A stretch of 32,819 nt of DNA from Roseovarius aestuarii. GTDB lineage: Bacteria; Pseudomonadota; Alphaproteobacteria; Rhodobacterales; Rhodobacteraceae. A program made the translations under genes and the position numbers. The notes beneath the pieces are model-generated. The model ran no database searches. It was not told where the DNA came from and saw only the letters and a program-made list of their open reading frames with translations. Shown here piece after piece: positions 24,980-32,618 of this stretch (position 1 is the first letter of the stretch; every line of letters starts with the position of its first letter). Location: positions 1 to 32,819 of the forward strand of contig NZ_JAIMIB010000027.1 in assembly GCF_019966515.1 (NCBI RefSeq), written 5' to 3'.

Positions 24980-25215
24980 CGGTTGGCCACCTCGATGATT
25001 GCAGTCTGCTCATCACTGAGCGGGGATAACCGACGACAGAATCGGGAATTCCTGAGTCTTCATAGATTTTCTCATAGCTTTTCAGCTGGTCACACGCAAT
25101 TCTCAGCGCTTTGGCATTGGTTAGAAAATCTTGATGAAGGGAAAATTCTTTCAATTCTTCAACTGGGTGAGAAATGCCAGACTGGCAAGTAAAGAAGCTC
25201 AGGGATTCCGCCTTT
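24980..25215. promoter_or_regulatory. Divergent promoter region between lysR and the acyl-CoA ligase operon
   Basis: A 236-nt region between two divergent genes, where both promoters must lie. It contains a tandem 12-bp repeat at 25060-25083. Precise -35 and -10 boxes were not assigned. Confidence 0.5.
25060..25083 (+). repeat. Tandem 12-bp direct repeat, candidate regulator site
   Basis: TCATAGATTTTC at 25060-25071 is followed at once by TCATAGCTTTTC at 25072-25083, differing by one base. It lies midway between lysR and the ligase gene. A 12-bp period is close to one helical turn, so two protein subunits could bind the same face. Confidence 0.5.
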
Positions 25216-26820
25216 ATGCCATCAATAACGCCTTCGACAAACGCATATGGCTATCCGTTGCTGATCAAACACTTGTTAACCAGATCGAACATTGCGTCCG
25301 TTTGCCAGGAAATCGTCAGCGGCACCGAAATGCGGCTGAGCTACGCGGAGTTGGGCAAACGCGTGCGCCAACTTGCCAATTCTCTAAAGGCCAGTGAGAT
25401 ACATGAGGGCATGCGCGTCGGTGTCATGGATTGGGATACGCACCGTTATCTTGAGTGTTTTTTTGCGATCCCGATGATGGGCGCGTCCCTTTTCACGATC
25501 AACGTCCGTCTATCTCCTGCCCAGGTTCTTTATACAATCAACCATGGGCAGCCGGACCTGATCATCGTGCATCAGGACTTCATGCCGCTCGTTGAGGATA
25601 TCAAATCGGGCTTCGATCGGGACATCATAATCATGCCGATTGGAGACGGTGAAGGGTATGAAAAGTGGATAGGCGAGACCCCAGACAGCTTTGACTTCCC
25701 TGACTTCGATGAAAACCAAACCGCAACCCTGTTTTATACGACCGGGACAACCGGCAATCCCAAAGGGGTGAGTTATTCACATCGGCAGTTGGTCCTTCAC
25801 ACCTTGGGCCTGATCGCCGGCTTTGGTGCGTGGCCCGGAAACGCCGGGTTTCATCGCGGCGACGTTTACATGCCTCTGACGCCCTTGTTTCACGTCCACG
25901 GCTGGGGGTTTCCCTATGCCGCAACGATGCTGGGGCTGCGTCAGGTCTATCCCGGTCGATATGACCCTGACACAATCTTGGGATTGGTTGCAGCCGAAGG
26001 CGTCACCTTTTCCCATTGCGTTCCCACGGTTCTGTCAATGGTGCTTGACCATCCGGGCTGCCCGCAAACTGACCTGAGCCAATGGAAGGTCATCATTGGC
26101 GGGGCCGCTTTGCCGCGCAGTCTGCAGGACCGGGCGGCGGCGGCAGGCATATCCTTGCATGCGGCATATGGTATGTCCGAGACCTGTCCGTTTCTGACGG
26201 TGGCCGATTTGTCCAGCGACGATCCAGAGGTGCAGGCGCAAACCGGCTTCTCCGGCCCTCTTGTTGACCTTCGCGTTGTGACACCGGATATGAAAGACGT
26301 CCCGCATGACGGCGAAACTACCGGTGAAGTTGTTGCTCGGGCTCCCTGGTTGACACAAGGCTATCTGGATAACGCGCAAGCCTCTGATGAGCTTTGGGAC
26401 GGTGGGTATCTTCATACCGGAGATGTTGGGTATGTCCGCGAGAATGGGTCTTTGCAGATTACGGATCGCCTCAAGGATGTGATCAAGACCGGCGGCGAAT
26501 GGATTTCCTCGCTGGCACTGGAAAACATAGCATCGTCTTGCAGCGGCGTTGAGGACGTCGCAGCAATCGGGCTGCCGCACGCGAAATGGGGCGAAAGGCC
26601 AGTGTTGGTCGCTCAAGCCGCAAAGGATGCCGATCCGGATCTTGTGCGCTTGAGAGTCATTGAAGAAATCCAGTCGCGTGTCGGTGCAGGCGAGATCTCA
26701 AAATGGGCGGTTCCAGACGAGATAGTCTTTGTCGACCGCCTACCTAAAACCAGCGTCGGCAAGCTCGACAAGAAACTCGTGCGGAAAGATATTTCAACGC
26801 GCTCGGACTTTAAATCATGA
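25216..26820 (+). CDS. AMP-forming acyl-CoA ligase
   Basis: A 534-residue ANL-family acyl-CoA synthetase. The phosphate-binding loop YTTGTTGNPKGVSYSH is near residues 175-190, YGMSETCPFL is near residue 320, and the hinge region runs from YLHTGDVGYV to ITDRLKDVIKTGGEWIS. The C-terminal catalytic lysine is in LPKTSVGKLDKK. It joins a carboxylic acid to CoA using ATP. The acid is not identifiable; the sequence style is that of medium-chain or short-chain ligases, including the methylmercaptopropionate-CoA ligase relatives of marine bacteria. The start at 25216 (AGGGA upstream) gives a family-like N-terminus; an upstream ATG at 25174 is less likely. The stop overlaps the next start as ATGA. Confidence 0.9.
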   Translation: MPSITPSTNAYGYPLLIKHLLTRSNIASVCQEIVSGTEMRLSYAELGKRVRQLANSLKASEIHEGMRVGVMDWDTHRYLECFFAIPMMGASLFTINVRLSPAQVLYTINHGQPDLIIVHQDFMPLVEDIKSGFDRDIIIMPIGDGEGYEKWIGETPDSFDFPDFDENQTATLFYTTGTTGNPKGVSYSHRQLVLHTLGLIAGFGAWPGNAGFHRGDVYMPLTPLFHVHGWGFPYAATMLGLRQVYPGRYDPDTILGLVAAEGVTFSHCVPTVLSMVLDHPGCPQTDLSQWKVIIGGAALPRSLQDRAAAAGISLHAAYGMSETCPFLTVADLSSDDPEVQAQTGFSGPLVDLRVVTPDMKDVPHDGETTGEVVARAPWLTQGYLDNAQASDELWDGGYLHTGDVGYVRENGSLQITDRLKDVIKTGGEWISSLALENIASSCSGVEDVAAIGLPHAKWGERPVLVAQAAKDADPDLVRLRVIEEIQSRVGAGEISKWAVPDEIVFVDRLPKTSVGKLDKKLVRKDISTRSDFKS

Positions 26821-27503
26821 CAGACAAGCAACGCCGTATTCAGGCGCTTATCGGGTCCATTGTCACCTATCTGCAGGCTCACAGAGCTGCCACGCGCGGC
26901 GTTGACCTGACGTTGGACAAGCTGGCAGCCATGGACCTGAAGGGTGAGAGGCTCATTGATTTACCTCCCCAAGGAACCCGGCACGATGAGGTTCTGAAGA
27001 ACGCCATCGCCGGGATTGTCGCCCCCGAATTGCAGGAAATCGCAGGTTGTCTGAAAGCGGCCAAGGATGATCTGATCTGGCGCGAAGACAACGCCCAATT
27101 CTATCCCCCTGGTGCCGAATTGGGCGAGGGATACACAAAGTGTAACCTACATACTCTGCTGATTGGGCCAGACGCATGTGGACATCACCATCCCGATTTC
27201 AACCTTGGCATTTTCATGCTGGGTCCAAGGACGCTGTATCGCGACCACAACCACGACGCGCCAGAGCTGTACCTGAACCTGTCCGAGAAATCTGGTTGGC
27301 GGTTTGGCACCCGTGACTGGCAGGATTATCCGGCTGGATCACTTATCTGGAACGCGGCGGGCGATCCCCACGCCACCCGGGTCTATGACCAGCCATTCAT
27401 CTCCGTCTTTGTCTGGCTCGAGAACGTGCATTCACCCTGCAATGTGATCCATTTCGACGACTGGGCCGAGGTCGAACAGGATCTTTCCAAACAGCCTGAT
27501 TGA
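26817..27503 (+). CDS. Cupin of the dimethylsulfoniopropionate (DMSP) lyase family
   Basis: A 228-residue protein with a C-terminal cupin. Tyr141, His144, His146, Glu150 and Tyr152 lie in LYRDHNHDAPELYL and His185 in GDPHATRV. Spacing matches the DddQ set as I recall it (Tyr120, His125, Glu129, Tyr131, His163), namely the catalytic tyrosine plus metal ligands. DddL, DddQ, DddW and DddK cleave DMSP to dimethyl sulfide and acrylate. At 228 residues this is near DddL in length, but I cannot place it in a named clade, and homologues with other substrates exist. It sits tightly between a CoA ligase (ATGA overlap) and a hydratase/dehydrogenase (11 nt), an unusual setting that makes a lyase acting on a CoA-activated or precursor compound conceivable. 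The family is fairly sure, the substrate is not. Confidence 0.75.
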   Translation: MTDKQRRIQALIGSIVTYLQAHRAATRGVDLTLDKLAAMDLKGERLIDLPPQGTRHDEVLKNAIAGIVAPELQEIAGCLKAAKDDLIWREDNAQFYPPGAELGEGYTKCNLHTLLIGPDACGHHHPDFNLGIFMLGPRTLYRDHNHDAPELYLNLSEKSGWRFGTRDWQDYPAGSLIWNAAGDPHATRVYDQPFISVFVWLENVHSPCNVIHFDDWAEVEQDLSKQPD

Positions 27504-27514
27504 GGTTTCCGAAC

Positions 27515-29635
27515 ATGATTTCCATTAAACACACCGAGGGTGTCGTTTTCATTGAGCTGAATGCCCCACCGGTGAACGCTCTTGGCCTGAAGATGCGGCA
27601 GGCGCTTTCCTCGGCCATCCACGAGTTGGACGCCGATGAACAGGTCAAAGCTATCGTTCTATGCTCGGCTCTGCCGCTCTTCTGCGGCGGCGCTGACATC
27701 GTCGAGTTCCGTACCGGGGCAGTTTGGGACAAGCCGGACCTGCCAGACCTGTGTGAAACGATTGAAACCAGCAAAAAACCCATTATCGCCGCGATAGCAG
27801 GCCCTGCGATGGGGGGTGCGCTGGAGATCGCGCTTGCCTGTGATTACCGTGTCGCCACGCCGAATGCCGTGATGGGCCTACCTGAGATCAAACTGGGGCT
27901 GCTGCCAGGCGCCGGGGGCACCCAGCGACTACCCCGGATTGCCGGGCTGGAAGCGGCAACGCGAATGATCCTGTCGGGGGATTCTGTGAAGGGCGAATAT
28001 GCCCTGTCTTGCGGGCTGGTCGACGCACTGTTTGAGAACGACGAGGATTTTCGCACGCATGTTTTGGGTTTTGCCACCCGTGTCAGCCATGAGGGCGATC
28101 CGAAACGCAGTTGCGCGGATATGACCGTCACACACCCTGATCCAAAGGGATTTCTCGCGGGTTTCCGAGATCAGATTGCACCAAAGTCCAAGAACCTTGT
28201 CGCCCCTGAACGATGTTTGGTATCCATCGAGGCCGCATGCGAACTGCCGCTGGCCGAGGGGTTGGCACAAGAGAAGGCAGGTTTCGCCGAACTGCTCGAC
28301 ACACCGCAGTCGCGCGCCGGGCGGCATCTGTTCTTTGCAGAACGTGAATGCACCAAGGTTCCGGGTGTCACTCGTGCTGACCGACCACGTGACATTTCAT
28401 CGGTCGCCGTGATCGGCGCAGGAACAATGGGGCGCGGCATTGCCATCGCCTTTCTGCAGGCGGGGTATCCGGTCACGCTTCTTGAAACTACGCAAGGCGC
28501 GCTCGAACTGGGGCTGGAAAAGGTCCGGGAGCATTTCCAGCGCGCGACCCAAAAAGGGCGGCTCAGTGCCGATCGGGCAGAGGCAATCGCCGCCAACGCC
28601 ACCGGTACGCTCAGCTACGGCGACCTTGCAGAGGCCGACCTGATCATTGAAGCGGCGTTTGAAAGCATGGATGTCAAACGCCAGATTTTTGAAGCCCTGG
28701 ACCGACACGCAAAGCCTGGCGCGATACTGGCCTCGAACACATCGACATTGGATCTTGATAAAATCGCCGCAGTCACGTCACGCCCGGAGGATGTGATTGG
28801 TCTCCATTTCTTCAGTCCGGCGAATGTCATGCGCTTACTGGAGGTGGTGCGCGGCGCCAAGACCGCTCCCGATGTCATTGCGACGGCAATCACAGTCGCA
28901 AAGAAGATCCGAAAGCTCCCTGTCACGGTTGGCGTCTGCTACGGTTTTGTTGGAAACCGGATGCTAGAGCCATACTTCCGCGAAGGGTCCCGTCTGCTTC
29001 TTGAGGGGGCGACGCCGAAACAGGTGGATGCCGTCCTGGAGAACTTCGGCATGGCCATGGGTATTCACGCAATGGCGGATCTGGCCGGTGTCGATGTGGG
29101 CGCACGCGTGCGTCAGGAACGGCGTAGTGAAATCGCACATGACCCGACATACCAGGCTGTGCAGGACAGGTTGTTTGAACTGGGCCGACTGGGTCAGAAA
29201 ACCGGGCGTGGAAGCTATGTCTACGAGGGGCGGACACGGGTCGAAGACCCTGAGATAGTTCAAATCAGTTCCGAGCTGGCGGACTTGCATGGCGTGAAGC
29301 GCAGGGAAATCGACGATCAGGAAATCCTTGAGCGTTGTCTGTTCCCCCTGATCAACGAGGGCTTCTTGATCCTTGAAGAGGGCATTGCAACGCGCCCGGG
29401 TGATTGCGACCTGATCTGGGTCAATGGCTATGGCTTTCCAAACTGGCGCGGCGGCCCAATGCAATATGCCGACGAGATTGGATTAAGCCAGATTTTGGAA
29501 CGCATGACCCACTATCAGCAGTCGCTTGGTACCTATGGCGAGATGTGGTTCACGCCTGCGCCTTTGCTGGAACAACTTGCAACCTCGGGTGTGACACTTG
29601 CCGCACATTTTGATGCCAAAAAGGAAAAATCATGA
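27515..29635 (+). CDS. Fused enoyl-CoA hydratase / 3-hydroxyacyl-CoA dehydrogenase (FadB/FadJ-like)
   Basis: A 706-residue bifunctional beta-oxidation enzyme. The N-terminal crotonase domain has an oxyanion-hole region at CGGADIVEF and the two catalytic glutamates Glu104 (GGALEIALACDYR) and Glu124 (GLPEIKLGLLPGAGGTQRLPR). They are 20 residues apart, as in FadB. The dehydrogenase domain begins at VAVIGAGTMGRGIAIAF (NAD loop near 298-306), with the catalytic His431 in GLHFFSPANVMRLLEVV and the C-terminal 3HCDH domains to the end. It hydrates an enoyl-CoA and oxidises the resulting 3-hydroxyacyl-CoA. The start at 27515 has GAGG upstream. The stop overlaps the thiolase start as ATGA, suggesting a functional pair. 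Confidence 0.93.
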   Translation: MISIKHTEGVVFIELNAPPVNALGLKMRQALSSAIHELDADEQVKAIVLCSALPLFCGGADIVEFRTGAVWDKPDLPDLCETIETSKKPIIAAIAGPAMGGALEIALACDYRVATPNAVMGLPEIKLGLLPGAGGTQRLPRIAGLEAATRMILSGDSVKGEYALSCGLVDALFENDEDFRTHVLGFATRVSHEGDPKRSCADMTVTHPDPKGFLAGFRDQIAPKSKNLVAPERCLVSIEAACELPLAEGLAQEKAGFAELLDTPQSRAGRHLFFAERECTKVPGVTRADRPRDISSVAVIGAGTMGRGIAIAFLQAGYPVTLLETTQGALELGLEKVREHFQRATQKGRLSADRAEAIAANATGTLSYGDLAEADLIIEAAFESMDVKRQIFEALDRHAKPGAILASNTSTLDLDKIAAVTSRPEDVIGLHFFSPANVMRLLEVVRGAKTAPDVIATAITVAKKIRKLPVTVGVCYGFVGNRMLEPYFREGSRLLLEGATPKQVDAVLENFGMAMGIHAMADLAGVDVGARVRQERRSEIAHDPTYQAVQDRLFELGRLGQKTGRGSYVYEGRTRVEDPEIVQISSELADLHGVKRREIDDQEILERCLFPLINEGFLILEEGIATRPGDCDLIWVNGYGFPNWRGGPMQYADEIGLSQILERMTHYQQSLGTYGEMWFTPAPLLEQLATSGVTLAAHFDAKKEKS

Positions 29636-30816
29636 GAGAAGCCGTTATCGTCTCAACCGCACGAACCCCTATTGGGGTGGCCTTCAAAGGTGCGTTAAAC
29701 AACATCAAATCCCCCACCATGATGGGGCACGCCATTCAGCGCGCGGTTGAACGTGCAGGTGTGGACCCCGGTTCGATCGAAGATGTCGTCATCGGATCGG
29801 TCCTGACTGCGGGAACCGCAGGCATGAATGTCGCCCGTTTGTCGGCGCTGGCGGCGGGCCTTCCCAATACGGTGGCAGGACAGACGATCGACAGGCAATG
29901 CTCCTCCGGGTTGATGGCCATTGCGACGGCTGCAAAGCAGGTCATTGTGGATGGTCAGAATGTCGCCGTGGCAGGCGGGCAGGAAAATATTTCCGCCATT
30001 CAGAATGCCTATCTGAAATGGGCGGGCGATGAGAAAGATCCAAACGTTATCGCGAGGTCCGAGCATGCCTACATGCCGATGCTGATGACGGCGGAAAATG
30101 TGGCCCGGACCTATGGGATCAGCCGCGAGGTGCAGGATGAATACGCCGCACTTTCCCAAGGCCGGACCGCCCGGGCTCAGGCCGCTGGCGCCTTTGATGA
30201 CGAGATCGTCCCGATCACAGCGATTAAGCGGGTCAAGAACCGCGAAACCGGAGAGGAAACCCTGGAAGAAGTGACCTTGTCAAAAGACGAAGGCAACAGG
30301 CCGGGTACGACGGCCGAAACACTTGGCCAGCTGAATCCGGTTGTCGAAGGAGGCGTGATTACTGCCGGAAACGCAAGCCAGCTTTCTGACGGTGCCGCGG
30401 CTTGTGTGCTCATGGAAGGCAAAATGGCTGAGCAGCGGGGCCTCACACCGCTAGGTATCTATCGCGGCATGGCTGTTGCAGGAAACGCACCGGAAGAGAT
30501 GGGGGTCGGCCCGATCTTTGCAATTCCAAAGCTGCTGAAGAATGCAGGTCTTCGCATCGAAGACATCGGCCTTTGGGAGCTTAACGAAGCCTTTGCCTGC
30601 CAGGTTCTCTATTGCCGCGACCACCTTGGGATCGATCCCGAAATCTACAACGTGAACGGCGGTGCCATATCGATTGGCCATCCCTATGGTATGACAGGCG
30701 CGAGACAAGTCGGGCACGCTCTGCTTGAGGGGAGGCGTCGTGGCGTAAAATACGTGGTGACCTCTATGTGTGTTGGCGGAGGCATGGGGGCCGCAGCGTT
30801 GTTCGAAGTCGCCTGA
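29632..30816 (+). CDS. Acetyl-CoA acyltransferase (thiolase)
   Basis: A 394-residue thiolase with all active residues: Cys90 in IDRQCSSGLMA, His350 in GGAISIGHPYGMTGAR and Cys380 in TSMCVGGGMGAA. NEAFACQ carries the conserved Asn-Glu. It splits a 3-ketoacyl-CoA into acetyl-CoA and an acyl-CoA two carbons shorter, the last step of the beta-oxidation round begun by the upstream gene. The variant GHPYGMTGAR in place of the common GHPxGxSGAR is mild. It is the last gene of the operon. The presence of a thiolase means the operon's substrate probably has a chain longer than three carbons. Confidence 0.93.
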   Translation: MREAVIVSTARTPIGVAFKGALNNIKSPTMMGHAIQRAVERAGVDPGSIEDVVIGSVLTAGTAGMNVARLSALAAGLPNTVAGQTIDRQCSSGLMAIATAAKQVIVDGQNVAVAGGQENISAIQNAYLKWAGDEKDPNVIARSEHAYMPMLMTAENVARTYGISREVQDEYAALSQGRTARAQAAGAFDDEIVPITAIKRVKNRETGEETLEEVTLSKDEGNRPGTTAETLGQLNPVVEGGVITAGNASQLSDGAAACVLMEGKMAEQRGLTPLGIYRGMAVAGNAPEEMGVGPIFAIPKLLKNAGLRIEDIGLWELNEAFACQVLYCRDHLGIDPEIYNVNGGAISIGHPYGMTGARQVGHALLEGRRRGVKYVVTSMCVGGGMGAAALFEVA

Positions 30817-31229
30817 CCCTGCTGAAATGAATTCAGACCAAGAGTTACCTGGCTGCGACATTGACAACCTGGCATCTGTGAAAGTCTTTTTGTTCCCACG
30901 CCGCGTTTTATGTCGGGCGCAATGTGCAAATAGCAGCCGTTTGAGAACTCGCAGCGAAAGTCTGAAAGGTCCGCGACCTGTAAATTCCCACCTCAAAAAA
31001 TGCTGCGCTATGCGCGAATGGCCGGAATCGCCGCCGCGCCGCAACATGAGAATTTGCGCGTATGCAAAAAAATCTGCGCAGGGTGCACGTGCAGCAAGAT
31101 TTTGACACTTCCGCTCAGGGCTCATACCAGACATTCGACGTTTTCAGTTGGCCATTTCATCGCCAAACGACAGCAATGCGGACAAAGTTGCCATTCGGGA
31201 CGATGAGAGCAAATAGAGCTGACTTCAGA
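30817..31229. other. Non-coding stretch with dispersed-repeat debris
   Basis: About 0.4 kb between the convergent thiolase and the 384-residue minus-strand gene. It has no gene I can support and no clear terminator stem. From 30969 on it carries the 18-nt word also found at the ycaO break, followed by GAATGGCCGG and GC-rich stretches (ATCGCCGCCGCGCCGC) like those at 21800-21850. Confidence 0.5.
30969..30986. repeat. 18-nt dispersed repeat word, copy B
   Basis: GTCCGCGACCTGTAAATT is identical to 21755-21772. In both copies the orientation is the same and a GAATGGC[C/T]GG word follows 28-35 nt later, so the copies share more than the word itself. Confidence 0.6.
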
Positions 31230-32384
31230 TTACTTTCCACCGCCGTGTTCTTCGAGCCAATCACGGGCTTCACCAAGTTTACGATAAAGGTCTTTGGCAA
31301 AACCTAGCTCGGACTCTCCGAAAAGCGCCGGAACGCCTGCGGACTGAGGATCGATAATCACAATAGCGCCGTTTGGTTGTACGATGAACTGAAGGTCATT
31401 GATAATGAACTCTTCCTTGCTTTCAAGAATCTGTTTGAGATCACTGAGAAGTTTAGCAATCACGGCCTTATCTGGCGTGGCACCTTTCCCTTCCTCTGCG
31501 GCCATCATGGCTCTCATTGTATTCACAAGTCCAAATTCCGATGTCGGAGGCGAATTACCTAAAGCGGCTTGTTGCAGCAAATAGCCAACTAGGTCGGTGT
31601 TATCGACCTTGGTATCCACGAATACGCCCTTCACCTCATCCATCGCTATACCAAGAGTGCGCTTTCCTCCAAAATCTACCTGTATGATTTCTGGTGATGC
31701 CGTTGTGAAACCATGCTCAGCGATCCGATGAAGCATGGTGACTTCGGAAAGCGCGTCTGCGTCACTTCCGCTTTTGAACACCGCCAAGAGTCGCCCGTCT
31801 GGAAGATGGAATATTTCTTTGAATTGACTGCTTTTGAATTTCTTCAGTTTCGCTGTCGAAACCACATCTTTACCAGAATCCTGCTTCTCAACTGTCGCAT
31901 CGAGATTTGAAAGAATATCGAAGCCAGCGGCACTGTGGGCAAGCCAGTACGTGCGCGGCTCTCGTCGGCCAGCTTCGGCTAGTACAGTCTCACGATCCGC
32001 AAATTTGATATCATCTTCATTGACGACATCATACCACATCAATCCTTCGGAATTCGCATGCCAACGGACGCCGGTAATGGCCTGATTCCACACAAAGCCG
32101 CCCTTAGTTGCAATCCAACGGGGTTGGATCACCGGATGAGGTGTGCTCTTGGAGATCAGGTGGTTTCTAGCGCCTTGTATTGTCGCAGACGCGTCTGCAT
32201 TTCGCTGCAGAGCTTTCAGTTGTCGAACTGCACTACTGTCTTCAGCTTTCATCTGAAGGTTTGCCAGATTGGGTTCTTCCAGGCCCTGCGCAATGTCTGT
32301 ACGTTCGTTTGACTTAACACGACGCTGCAATTGGTTTGTCGCCTGGGCGGATTTGGCGGTAGCACTGAGCAAATGTTTCGGCAT
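31230..32384 (-). CDS. Putative effector/toxin-like protein with kinase-like C-terminal half
   Basis: A 384-residue protein from the ATG at 32384, chosen for its AGGAG 9 nt upstream; the frame stays open to 32480. Residues 1-80 are polar, Gln/Ala-rich and end in SSAVRQLKALQRNADASATIQ. This resembles the Q-L-x-A-L-Q-x-x-A-x-A-S-x-x-x-Q stretches seen in proteins tied to extracellular contractile injection systems. Residues 190-350 have a kinase-like layout: RLLAVFKSG (possible ATP-binding Lys204), an acidic helix with Glu214, FIINDLQFIVQPNG (possible catalytic-loop Asp330 and Asn338) and IVIIDPQ (possible metal-binding Asp345). I do not recognise a named family. No immunity or structural injection gene is visible here. 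The A+T content seems higher than in the neighbouring operon, which suggests acquisition. The function is unproven. Confidence 0.6.
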   Translation of the reverse strand: MPKHLLSATAKSAQATNQLQRRVKSNERTDIAQGLEEPNLANLQMKAEDSSAVRQLKALQRNADASATIQGARNHLISKSTPHPVIQPRWIATKGGFVWNQAITGVRWHANSEGLMWYDVVNEDDIKFADRETVLAEAGRREPRTYWLAHSAAGFDILSNLDATVEKQDSGKDVVSTAKLKKFKSSQFKEIFHLPDGRLLAVFKSGSDADALSEVTMLHRIAEHGFTTASPEIIQVDFGGKRTLGIAMDEVKGVFVDTKVDNTDLVGYLLQQAALGNSPPTSEFGLVNTMRAMMAAEEGKGATPDKAVIAKLLSDLKQILESKEEFIINDLQFIVQPNGAIVIIDPQSAGVPALFGESELGFAKDLYRKLGEARDWLEEHGGGK

Positions 32385-32618
32385 CCGACATCTCCTATTG
32401 GACAATAGCGCTCTGACCTGAGCGAGATCACTCAAGTGAATTATCTCGCTTGGGTTGTTTGCAGGTGTAAGCCCAATCATATCTATTTCCGAGCAAATTC
32501 CGTACTGACTCAGCGGACAATTCGTGCAAATTTATCCTTTGTCCGCAGAGCAGCTGGCAAGGCTGTCGAATAACGGCTTTTCCAGTGAAGTTGAATCAGA
32601 TGAACCATCAATCGCATA
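32385..32618. promoter_or_regulatory. Upstream region of the effector-like gene
   Basis: 234 nt between the start of the 384-residue gene and the stop of the partial gene at the right edge. It is AT-richer than the flanks and should hold the promoter or a coupled leader for the gene. No clear boxes or stems were assigned. Confidence 0.35.

Noticed and set aside
24936..25154. A 72-codon minus-strand frame in the lysR-ligase gap
   Set aside because: It overlaps the lysR start in another frame and has no clear ribosome-binding site or similarity.
30451..31134. A 227-codon minus-strand frame across the thiolase end
   Set aside because: It is mostly antisense to the thiolase gene; the remaining part lies in repeat debris.
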